Origin: Chloroflexaceae bacterium
GTDB taxonomy: Bacteria > Chloroflexota > Chloroflexia > Chloroflexales > Chloroflexaceae
NCBI GenBank assembly: GCA_028282325.1
Contig: JANQID010000010.1
Location: 28,246 to 92,245, forward strand
Length of the DNA: 64,000 nucleotides
Reading direction: 5' to 3'
Shown: positions 57,401 through 64,000 of the stretch, piece by piece
Position numbering within the stretch: the stretch's first letter is position 1
How the letters are laid out: each line of letters starts with the position of its first letter
Position numbers and translations under genes: made by a program
The notes under the pieces: model-generated
What the model was told of the DNA's origin: nothing
The model's input: only the letters and a program-made list of their open reading frames with translations
Database searches by the model: none

Positions 57401-58426
57401 CTCTTCCTCAGTCTGTTCCGCCATCGCCAGCAGAGAGGCCAGGAAATCGTCATCGTTCGAAGAGAGCCCGGCGGCGCCCTCAAACTTCTGGGAGTCATTG
57501 ATTGCGTCTATCCAGGCGCCGCCAAAGAAGCTGTCTTCTTCAGTCTGGACTGTAGATGACGCTGCGACTGCGATGCGCGCCTCTTCCTCGCGGGCCTGGC
57601 GCGCTTCTTCTTCAGCCTGGCGTTCTCGGGCTTCGCGTTCGCGCAACTCTTCCCATGCGGCTTGATCCCACTCAGGCAGGGTTACGTTTGGCTCGCTCAA
57701 ATCCGGCAACGTATCGAACACTGCGTTGGCCACGGCCTGGTAAGGTTCAAGCTGTTGAGCGATCCGCCAGTATCGTTCGCCTTCGGGATCGCCGCCGGCT
57801 AATTTGATGTACCCAAGTAGAAGGTTTGCCTTGAGGACTTCGTTGTTGCCGGTTAGGATACTCTGACATTCGGCGACCGCTTTCTCTTCCTGCCCGTCGC
57901 GCCAGAGCGATTCGGCCAGTCCTATGCGTGCATCGAGGCGGTTGGGGGATTCATCCAGAACGCTGCGGAATTCCTGGATTGCTTGAGGGAACATATGGCC
58001 TTTGGCATAGAGTCGAGCTAACCCCGATCGACTGAGGCGGAGCATCGCATGTTCATTGCCCCAAACTTCAGTGTATAGTCTGAGGAGTTGGCTACGCAAT
58101 TCGGCCATGTCAGGTCGTATTTCAAGCGCTTGCTCAAATTCTGATACGGCTCGCTCAGATTTTCCCTGGCGTTCGTAGGTTATGCCAAGGCCAACGTGAG
58201 CCGGAATATTATCGGGATCGGAGTGTAACACCCGTGTAAATGCCGTTTCGGCTTGATCAAGCTGGCGGTTGGCGAGATATGCTTCACCGAGAATGCGATA
58301 TGCTTCCAGGTTATCGGGAAAATATTCCAGAATGTGATGAGCCATAGCGATGGCGTGTTCGCTATGGTTTTCTTCAAGCAACTGGCGAGCCTGATCATAT
58401 GCAGTTTGCAGGCTTATTGCAGCCAT
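54404..58426 (-). CDS. Giant TPR protein with FSLxDLGL repeats
   Basis: A 1340-residue cytoplasmic-looking protein. Residues about 1-240 are TPRs (LEAYRILGEAYLANRQLDQ, NIPAHVGLGITYERQGK). Residues ~290-1130 are acidic and low-complexity, with about ten copies of a motif of the type (I/L)KP(F/L)SL(A/D/E)(E/D)LGLSxEEI. The C-terminal ~150 residues (LAEFVPTGDEMLDAYLNQLE, GRYDLMMWQYKHMI, LYRMLGDAYSKQNRFREA) are TPR-like and end the protein. No enzyme domain is present. Repeats of this kind suggest a multivalent docking scaffold. The next gene is the roadblock protein. Confidence 0.85.
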   Translation of the reverse strand: MAAISLQTAYDQARQLLEENHSEHAIAMAHHILEYFPDNLEAYRILGEAYLANRQLDQAETAFTRVLHSDPDNIPAHVGLGITYERQGKSERAVSEFEQALEIRPDMAELRSQLLRLYTEVWGNEHAMLRLSRSGLARLYAKGHMFPQAIQEFRSVLDESPNRLDARIGLAESLWRDGQEEKAVAECQSILTGNNEVLKANLLLGYIKLAGGDPEGERYWRIAQQLEPYQAVANAVFDTLPDLSEPNVTLPEWDQAAWEELREREARERQAEEEARQAREEEARIAVAASSTVQTEEDSFFGGAWIDAINDSQKFEGAAGLSSNDDDFLASLLAMAEQTEEEQQPSGSAASAGPAKAPDVDLEEPDLKPFSLEDLGLTADEITAIHETSETSEKPESLETTIPAAASDEADLKPFSLQDLGLSEEEISALDSLSETGVSSNDQIDAESLDSRAEIDKASMQPASPDSTEAEPQPFSLDDIGLPNEDLTGFQEPDQPAETVASQGSADEDLLGIEPFDWSIVDSSQTQTNVSDVGVDQDTLGNVQPFSLESLDLDQIESLNSGSLPPSLQPFSLENTDEATSAPPSSTDIGLPLPGEIDAIDHTKTYSWQEPSAKQQPDFLRQESASNEQEPSIFAKLKKRREQIEADDEIDADEALPLPAASSEDMDIGGLAFFSGDNVSLRDDEVAIESDIVAESPELSAETPKPEFAAEEEPEIKPLSLAELGLSDDEIASLSFDEAAASAPEAPPIAEEEPEIKPLSLAELGLSDDEIASLGLDEADAPAPETPKARGEALPDFSEEGLQPFSFDDLDFGDEGLSLGSIASPDSEERRLGLTKEELENLHLGEFEQILTEQETSKSQTDVQRIGTGPLASLSQEEEALERLLHLGQDQGFVDLTDIIGVVSDPESEAERIEEIAWAIHRAGIELRDGNEIIDLEAEEESVEASAELIEETPAPQATTPYTPPAAEVEPDLTPFSLDDLGLSEQEISELGLDSAVSGPPTDIAEEEEPEIKPLTLAELGLSEEETAALNAASADIAPPESAPEPVQTEKPEDTETPHRKGLKLSAEEIEAIESAAAKLKAETKTDRTQQPSTPATPSGDIDEFDFDIVDQQPAEAIAPAKRTTPRPPEEPKPLSPEDAAFVPESLESLDNVWNISTPTAQPEIVQKPEESAPAQRRPTPPEPPAQRETPSTGTSRPPRDEKRAETRPQREAPRASLSARTTSGKAKIKSLAEFVPTGDEMLDAYLNQLEAEPENHALGLSVARIGGQTGRYDLMMWQYKHMIKEGQLVDQIVEEIEELVADVEDPSILRQLYRMLGDAYSKQNRFREAIDAYSHTFAG
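56103..56340. repeat. 120-base tandem duplication inside the giant TPR gene
   Basis: Two adjacent 40-codon units (KPLSLAELGLSDDEIASL-type) that are nearly identical in DNA, with a period of 120 bases (aligned starts near 56105 and 56225). This is the youngest pair in a longer repeat series. Confidence 0.8.
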
Positions 58427-58547
58427 CCTGGCGCCTCCTGCTTATTCATAATGAGAATCGGGGACAAGGTGAAAATATTTACGATTGAGAGGATGTTTAC
58501 TTTCATTGAGAGCGACAAGGTGTAGATAATATGTAAAGTTTGTAGTT

Positions 58548-58576
58548 ATTATAACGTAGGCGTCAAGAGAATGCAA
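58548..58576 (-). promoter_or_regulatory. Predicted sigma70-type promoter for the giant TPR gene
   Basis: On the minus strand TTGCAT and TATAAT are separated by 17 bases, about 120 bases before the start at 58426. The rest of the 58427-58746 gap also holds an ACACAT-N6-ATGTGT inverted repeat near 58635-58653 of unknown role. Confidence 0.55.
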
Positions 58577-58746
58577 TCTATGTCTATATTTAGTCTGTCT
58601 TGGGGTGAAACAGTGATACTGTCGGTATGAATTGACACATCATAATATGTGTTGCATTGTAGCACGGAAGATCTAGCGTTGCAACAAGTTATTGACGATC
58701 AAGGCATAGGAATGAGGCTCAACGTGATTGAAGGAGGCTTTACGCT

Positions 58747-60084
58747 ATGACGACCCAGGACATTATTCAGCTAACGGCGGCTCATACATTATACGATTGG
58801 AGTGTGCAGTCGGCGGTCAATGCTGTCGCGATCGATTATGCCAGGGGCATCTATTTCTGGGATGTTCATGGCAAGCGTTATATGGATTTTAATAGTCAGT
58901 TGATGTCGGTAAATATTGGCCACAGCGACCCACGTATCATTGAAGCGGTGCGTCGTCAGATGGAGCGGGTCGCTTATGTTGCGCCGAACGTCTTTACTAC
59001 CGACATGCGCGCCGAAGCCGGGCGTCTGCTCGCCGAGATTACGCCGGCCAACCTGACCAAAAGCTTTTTCACGAACGGCGGCTCTGACGCGGTTGAGAAT
59101 GCCATCAAGATCGCGCGCCTCTACACAGGGCGGCACAAGATTATTGCGCGCTATCGTTCGTATCATGGTGCGACCGCTGGTGCTATAAGCCTGACCGGCG
59201 AGCCGCGTCGTTGGGCCGCCGAGCCGGGTATTCCAGGGGTCGTCCATGTTCACGATGCCTACCCTTACCGTTGCCGGTGGTGTCGTGACAGGGGGGCATG
59301 TACGCTCGATTGCCTCAATCATATCGAAGATACGATCCTCTTTGAAGGAGCGCAGACGATTGCCGCGGTAATTGTTGAGCCGGTGGTTGGAACGAACGGC
59401 ATCCTTATTCCGCCCGATGGCTACCTGCAAGGACTGCGCGAGTTGTGTACGAAATATGGGATCGTTCTCGTAGCCGATGAAGTGATGAGCGGCTTTGGGC
59501 GCACCGGCAGGTGGTTTGCGATTGAGCATTGGAATGTGCAGCCCGACATTATGACGGTCGCGAAGGGCTTGACCAGTTCCTACATCCCGCTCGGCGCAGC
59601 AATCGTGAGCGCTGAGATCGCCGATTATTTTCAAGATCGTATGTTATCCGCCGGATTGACCTACAATAGCCATGCAGTGGCATGTGCAGCAGCGGTGGCT
59701 TGTATCAATGTCTACAAAGATGATCGCTTGATCGAGAATGCTGCGGCGATGGGCGCCGTGCTAAAAGCCGAATTGCAACGTCTGACTGAGCGTCACGTGT
59801 GCATTGGCGAGACGCGCTCTATCGGCTTGTTCTCGGTCGTCGAATTAGTCAGCGATCGGGAAACGCGCGAACCGCTCGCGCCGTTTAATCCGACTCCGAA
59901 AGATATGGCGTTGATGAATCGCTTGAATGCATTTTTTCGTGAGAACGGATTGTTTACGCTCGCGCGTTGGAATACGTTCTTTGTTAACCCGCCGCTGTGC
60001 ATTACTGAAGAACAACTGCGTGAAGGTCTAGACATTATCGATCGCGGTCTCGATCTTATGGACGCCGCCATCGCTGCGAGTTAG
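58747..60084 (+). CDS. Class III PLP-dependent aminotransferase
   Basis: A 445-residue omega-aminotransferase-type enzyme. The PLP lysine is Lys273 in TVAKGLTSSYIPLG, and LVADEVMSGFGRTG has the PLP aspartate. FFTNGGSDAVENAIKIAR is the phosphate-binding stretch. Between them is a cysteine-rich insert CRWCRDRGACTLDC (C176, C179, C185, C189), spaced like a metal site. The closest named relatives I recall are taurine/beta-alanine pyruvate transaminases, so the amino donor is not certain. A GGAGG site precedes the ATG. It stands alone. Confidence 0.88.
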   Translation: MTTQDIIQLTAAHTLYDWSVQSAVNAVAIDYARGIYFWDVHGKRYMDFNSQLMSVNIGHSDPRIIEAVRRQMERVAYVAPNVFTTDMRAEAGRLLAEITPANLTKSFFTNGGSDAVENAIKIARLYTGRHKIIARYRSYHGATAGAISLTGEPRRWAAEPGIPGVVHVHDAYPYRCRWCRDRGACTLDCLNHIEDTILFEGAQTIAAVIVEPVVGTNGILIPPDGYLQGLRELCTKYGIVLVADEVMSGFGRTGRWFAIEHWNVQPDIMTVAKGLTSSYIPLGAAIVSAEIADYFQDRMLSAGLTYNSHAVACAAAVACINVYKDDRLIENAAAMGAVLKAELQRLTERHVCIGETRSIGLFSVVELVSDRETREPLAPFNPTPKDMALMNRLNAFFRENGLFTLARWNTFFVNPPLCITEEQLREGLDIIDRGLDLMDAAIAAS

Positions 60085-60390
60085 GACATCCAAGTTGCTC
60101 TTGTAGGCGCAATGATTACATATTGTCGTAGAAAAAGTTCGAAGTATTAACCAATTCTTAAAGATTATGTGTTATGATTGATGGAGGCAGTCCAGGTTGC
60201 CTGCAGCTACACCGTGGTTGTGTAATCTACGTCAATATCCCTACAACGTCTCAACCTGCTGTTTTGCTATGTGATCACGGGGCTTGTGCAGCCAGACGGA
60301 TGCTGGAGGTACGTTGGCACACAAAGCGACAGCGTGGCGTGTGATTCGTCTCTGGTGTGAAATGAATAGTTGATGATGCGGAGGTTGTTG

Positions 60391-60750
60391 ATGAACGCCA
60401 TATCGATGCAGGTTGAACACGATGCACGAGAAGCAGGATATCGGGTGCTTGAAGTTGAGCAATTGCGCTTCAACCGCTGGCTTCTGGCGCTGGTTGATTA
60501 TGCCGGTGCGAATATTCTGGTGATGGTGCAGCAACGCTTGCTGATCGGATCGGCGGATGTACAAGATCTCGCGGAGCTGATTCGCCTACGGCACTTTGAT
60601 TATGGTATGTTGTTGTCTGTCGATGGGAAATTCAGCGCTGCGGCGCAAAGTACAGCTCGCGAGTTGCGTATGACTCCGATCATCTTGTGCCACGCATTCC
60701 CTCCGGCATCAGTCACGCCTGATCTAGCGCCGCTCCTCGAAGCGGTGTAG
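60391..60750 (+). CDS. Small Mrr-like restriction-fold protein, probably inactive
   Basis: A 119-residue protein from the ATG at 60391, with GGAGG eight bases upstream. Segments ILVMVQQRLLIGSADVQDL and DYGMLLSVDGKFSAAAQ, then RMTPIIL, look like the core of an Mrr-type PD-(D/E)XK nuclease. The place of the catalytic E/Q-x-K reads QQR, so it is probably not a nuclease. I see no DNA-binding domain. The match is by pattern only and could be wrong. It converges with the restriction gene at 60829. The 60085-60390 gap shows no certain feature. Confidence 0.6.
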   Translation: MNAISMQVEHDAREAGYRVLEVEQLRFNRWLLALVDYAGANILVMVQQRLLIGSADVQDLAELIRLRHFDYGMLLSVDGKFSAAAQSTARELRMTPIILCHAFPPASVTPDLAPLLEAV

Positions 60751-60828
60751 CCTCGTGCCGAAAGCGTTTGCCTTCTGACTCGCGATTATCGTCCAGGCGT
60801 GATCAGCGTCCTGGGCGTTTGTTTGTCA

Positions 60829-62088
60829 TCACTCTTCCCAGATAGATTGTTGGGGCGTTTCCATCGGCTCGAAGTGCAGCGCCGGCGTATCTCCCACGGG
60901 GATGTAGCGCACGAGCGTAAGTTGCGACCACTGTTTTTTGCGGTAGGGTCGGTAAGGCGTTACATAATCGCGCACGCCTGCCGCACTGGCATAGGTGATG
61001 ACTTCAGGCGTGTACCCGCTGGCCACAAGGTAGGCATCCACCATGCTGTAATCCCCTCCGGCTCGCGTGTGCGCCAGCCAATCCACATATTTGAGCATCT
61101 GGTTGATCACGTTGACATCGCTGATCAAGTCCTTCTTCAGCTCGATAGCTTTATAGCGCATAATAGTTGGCGGGAAGCTGCGCGAGAGCCGTTGAGTTGT
61201 GTAGCCAAAGATGTCGATGCGATCCATATAAACAACCGGCTTTTGGGGTGATGCATGCACCTGGTTGGCTACGTAATCCCAGCGGCCAAACATGGCGACG
61301 GCTTCCGGTCGCCGCACGGTTAGCGCATGCGCCAGCCAGGCTTGCAGCAGCGCTTCGTGGGCGACGATCCCCTTGCGCACATAACGATTCACGAGCGCGT
61401 CGATGTTGATCTCGTGGCCGGCGAGTGCTGCGCCGCGCGCCGCAATCCGAGCGTGGTAGAAGTCGGATTGGTCGGGAAAGATGCTCCCGTTGTTGGTGGC
61501 AAGAGCGTATCCATTGGTGGAAGTTTGGGATGGTTCGTCGTTTCCGGGGATGCTCAACCCGGCGACATCGGCGTTGCGGCGCAACAGCAGATCCACCATC
61601 ACCTGGGCTTCGTCGTTTTCGACCTGGATAAAGCTGCGTTGCTCGAAGACGCGCAGTCCGCGGGCCACGCCGTGAATGTCGCCTTGCAGCACCTCGTCCA
61701 TATCCAAGCCGTGGGTGAAGAAGGCCGGGTCTGGCCGAAAGAACACCACCCAGCGCAGATCTTCTTCGCGTTGTTGGCGGTAGAGCAGATTGCTGCGATC
61801 GTCGTCGGGGCGAGCGTTGGGGAACGATGATCCGGGATAGTTCTCCAGGGCGGCGGTGGCGGCTTCGGGGACAATCGCCGTAATGCGGCCTACGCCGTAG
61901 ATCGTGCGTTCGCGGAAGAAGAAGATGAGATCGCCGGGGCGCACCGTGAGATAATCGGCCAGAGTCAACTCGGCGGCGGTGCTCCACGAGGGATATTCAG
62001 GCCGTCGCATAAGCGTTCCGTAGACGCCAAACTCGACATAACGTCGCAGTGCATCTTCGTCGGACAGGTTGACGATGTAGCCAGACAT
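60829..62088 (-). CDS. Probable restriction endonuclease with PUA-like N-terminus and PD-(D/E)XK core
   Basis: A 419-residue protein. Residues about 45-75 (LTVRPGDLIFFFRERTIYG, GVGRITAI) look like an EVE/PUA-like fold that in other proteins reads modified bases. The C-terminal third holds a PD-(D/E)XK-type site: Asp292 in RIDIFGYT and Glu316-Lys318 in KAIELKKD, then INQMLKYVDWLAH and DAYLVASGYTPEV as in NucS-like nucleases. It lies 28 bases after the adenine methylase gene on the same strand. The pair therefore looks like a type II restriction-modification system; recognition site unknown. Confidence 0.75.
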   Translation of the reverse strand: MSGYIVNLSDEDALRRYVEFGVYGTLMRRPEYPSWSTAAELTLADYLTVRPGDLIFFFRERTIYGVGRITAIVPEAATAALENYPGSSFPNARPDDDRSNLLYRQQREEDLRWVVFFRPDPAFFTHGLDMDEVLQGDIHGVARGLRVFEQRSFIQVENDEAQVMVDLLLRRNADVAGLSIPGNDEPSQTSTNGYALATNNGSIFPDQSDFYHARIAARGAALAGHEINIDALVNRYVRKGIVAHEALLQAWLAHALTVRRPEAVAMFGRWDYVANQVHASPQKPVVYMDRIDIFGYTTQRLSRSFPPTIMRYKAIELKKDLISDVNVINQMLKYVDWLAHTRAGGDYSMVDAYLVASGYTPEVITYASAAGVRDYVTPYRPYRKKQWSQLTLVRYIPVGDTPALHFEPMETPQQSIWEE

Positions 62089-62116
62089 ATTGGTGCGGCG
62101 CGCGTAACCTTGCGCG

Positions 62117-63049
62117 TCAGGGATTGACGCCGTTTGCGTTAGGATAGTAATTACAGACGATCAATTCCTCTACGTTTCCACGTTTCTTGCCATCGCAGTT
62201 GATCTTGCGGCTGGCGTAGACTCGACTGGCATACATCGTCTGGTGCAGCGGCCCCTGCTCGTAAAGTGAGCGCGCCAGATCGGTGTATGAATTACTGAGC
62301 ATAACATAGACGCCGCGCGCGCTGAGTTGTGCAAACACGTCGGCCAGGCGACGTTGTTCGGCTTCGTCGAAGGTCTGGCCTGTGTAATGCGTGAACGACG
62401 CGGTCGTGCTGACCGGCACATAGGGCGGATCGAAGTAGACGAGATCGCCGGGCTCAGCGCGGTGCAAAACATCGGCGAAGTCTTCGACGTGCAATGCGAC
62501 GCCTTGCAGCATCCCGCTCACCGCCCGCAGATTATCCTGGTCGCAAATGAGCGGGTTTTTGTATCTCCCGAACGGCGCGTTGAACTGACCTTTATTGTTC
62601 AGCCGATACAGCCCGTTGTAGCACGTGCGGTTGAGATAGATCGTTCGGGCGGCGCGTTCTATTTGACTGCGTTGATCGAAGCCTGGCTGGCGATCCCACC
62701 GACGTATTTCGAGAAAATAGTCCTGATCTTGCACGTGAGGAGCATGATGTTGCAGGACTCCAATCAATGCTTCCACATCATCGCGAATAACTTCGTAGAC
62801 CAGCATCAACTCGTGGTTGGAATCGCTCAATGCTGCGCCGACGGGTAGTCTGCCATTGTTGGCGAGGTGGAAGAACAGCGCGCCGCCGCCAACGAATGGC
62901 TCGTGATAGCGTCGAAAATGCGCGGGCAAACGCCTGGTTAATTCAGGCAACAACTGCCCTTTGCCACCCGCCCACTTCAAGAATGGACGTGCTGCTTGAA
63001 ACAAAGGAAGCTCCAGGTTTATGGCTACAGTGGGCGATTGTCTGGGCAT
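62117..63049 (-). CDS. D12-class DNA adenine N6-methyltransferase
   Basis: About 310 residues from the ATG at 63049; a TTG at 63160 would add 37 residues without homology. It has the SAM-binding FLKWAGGKGQLL near the N-terminus, the YHEPFVGGGALFFHL block, LNRTCYNGLYRLNNKGQFN, and the catalytic VYFDPPY. This is the Dam/DpnM type that methylates adenine, commonly in GATC; the site here is not proven. It is the modification partner of the nuclease gene that follows. Confidence 0.92.
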   Translation of the reverse strand: MPRQSPTVAINLELPLFQAARPFLKWAGGKGQLLPELTRRLPAHFRRYHEPFVGGGALFFHLANNGRLPVGAALSDSNHELMLVYEVIRDDVEALIGVLQHHAPHVQDQDYFLEIRRWDRQPGFDQRSQIERAARTIYLNRTCYNGLYRLNNKGQFNAPFGRYKNPLICDQDNLRAVSGMLQGVALHVEDFADVLHRAEPGDLVYFDPPYVPVSTTASFTHYTGQTFDEAEQRRLADVFAQLSARGVYVMLSNSYTDLARSLYEQGPLHQTMYASRVYASRKINCDGKKRGNVEELIVCNYYPNANGVNP

Positions 63050-63318
63050 ATTCCGAACGCCATAGCTATAGAGACGATGCTCTGTCGCGGCAACGGTGCG
63101 TCGCCGACAAAACGCGCGCTCATAATGCCTGACGTTGGTGAACAAGAATAATACTCTCAATTGCTTGAACGGTCAACGCGGCGCGCGACGCGCGTGTTCA
63201 GAACGTTCGTTTGATAATGTCCGGTATTGTACCATGCGCAGGCTGGCGAATGCGGCTTGGAAAGACCGCGTTTCGCGAAATCGGCTTGCTCGCAAACGCG
63301 GTGCGATCTGGATGACCA

Positions 63319-63903
63319 TCAAATGGTATGAGTTACGCGGTCGCACCGAGTAATGCCGGATTCGCCTTCGGCGGATTTGAACTGGCTTCCCTGGGCGGTC
63401 TGGTAGTTGGCGCGTAATTTGAGCAGTATCATTTTGCCCAGTGTGTATGTGAGATAGCTGGGATCATAAATGCCGCGGCGGGCTTCGTGCGCAGCGGCAA
63501 TCGGCGCCATATAGGCATGTTCCTCAAAGAAGCGGGCCGCCTCTTCAATTGTCATCGCTTCGGTATGGAGTTTAATCGCGCAGATCAGCCGACAATCGCG
63601 CATCAGTGCATCGCCGAGTTGTGCCAGGCGTAGATGTGGGTCGCTGTTGCCATAACCTGCTTCGAGCAGCATATGTTCGGCGTAGTGGGCCCAACTCTCG
63701 ATGTGCGCATAGGACCAGAATGCTTTGGCGAGCCAGGTGGAGAAAGGTATTCAGCGCCTCTTCAACCAGAATGCGGGGAAGTCCTGGCTCCAGGTTGTGG
63801 CGGGCGATCTCCAGGGCGGCGGGAAAGTGGCGTAGATGCCTGGTCAATGCTTCGACGCGAACCTTCAGCGGCGCGTATAAGCGCTTGAGGTATCCATCAA
63901 CGA
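63319..63903 (-). pseudogene. DUF885-family gene fragment, frameshifted and truncated
   Basis: One frame (63572-63847) carries RHFPAALEIARHNLEPGL and PRILVEEALN. The next continues SYAHIESWAHYAEHMLLEAG, MTIEEAARFFEEHAYM and YTLGKMILLKLRANYQ. These are the C-terminal parts of DUF885 proteins, metal-peptidase-like enzymes of mostly unknown substrate, but about 100 residues normally lie between the two pieces. A frameshift near 63740 joins them. The 5' end is cut at 63904 by a palindromic mobile element. The C-terminus also departs from the family. Confidence 0.65.
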
Positions 63904-64000
63904 TACCAAACGATAATGAACAGGCCGCATGTCACCCTGAGCGGAGCGAAGGGTCTCAGCGTCCCCGATAGCCGGGATTCTTCGCTTTGCTCAGAATGAC
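63904..64000. mobile_element. MITE-like palindromic element, copy 4 (runs off the window)
   Basis: Begins TACCAAACGATAATG and matches the first ~97 bases of the copy at 21433 except for one base. It truncates the DUF885 gene fragment and continues past the window end. Confidence 0.85.

Overview
The window is 64 kb of ordinary chromosomal DNA of moderately high GC content. It looks like a member of the phylum Chloroflexota, class Chloroflexia-like. That placement is an inference from gene content: partner-switching phosphatase/STAS modules, TPR- and FSL-repeat proteins beside a roadblock protein, several large GT-C membrane glycosyltransferases and a NACHT protein with a formylglycine-enzyme-like tail. 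No rRNA, tRNA or CRISPR array was seen.

Layout. 0-2.2 kb: a three-gene partner-switching module (anti-sigma kinase, PP2C phosphatase, STAS antagonist). 2.3-4.9 kb: a NACHT ATPase with a degenerate formylglycine-generating-enzyme-like tail, followed by a heptamer repeat array and a palindromic mobile element. 5.4-16.6 kb: a five-gene minus-strand run of four large GT-C glycosyltransferases and one GT4 enzyme. 16.7-21 kb: metallophosphoesterase, gyrA behind a promoter and terminator-like leader, and fabI. 21-36.2 kb: a long minus-strand signalling region (HD-GYP response regulator, response regulators, L-lactate dehydrogenase, STAS, TPR, PP2C, cheB, cheY, cheA, mcp, cheW) with three damaged genes: an rsbW-like gene split by an IS630-derived element, a cheR remnant and a frameshifted second cheW. 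37-46.7 kb: inositol phosphate synthase, GT2, gmd, sucC, a glutaredoxin-like gene, purA, and an unknown gene followed by a McrB-type AAA+ protein. 46.7-58.4 kb: cell wall and housekeeping genes (PBP1A-type, RodA/FtsW, ndk, aminotransferase, PfkB kinase), a roadblock protein and a 1340-residue repeat protein. 58.7-64 kb: class III aminotransferase, a small Mrr-like protein, a restriction-modification pair (PUA-like/PD-(D/E)XK nuclease plus D12 adenine methylase) and a broken DUF885 gene cut by a mobile element.

The genes most likely to hold something new are the NACHT/FGE-like protein, the McrB-type protein with a DUF1054-like N-terminus and an unknown partner, the small restriction island at 60-63 kb, and the FSL-repeat protein paired with the roadblock protein. 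Four copies of one short palindromic element with TACCAAACGA ends and one IS630-derived element show recent mobile activity. Several frameshifts are visible; some could be assembly errors, but the IS630 insertion is unambiguous because removing it restores the reading frame exactly.
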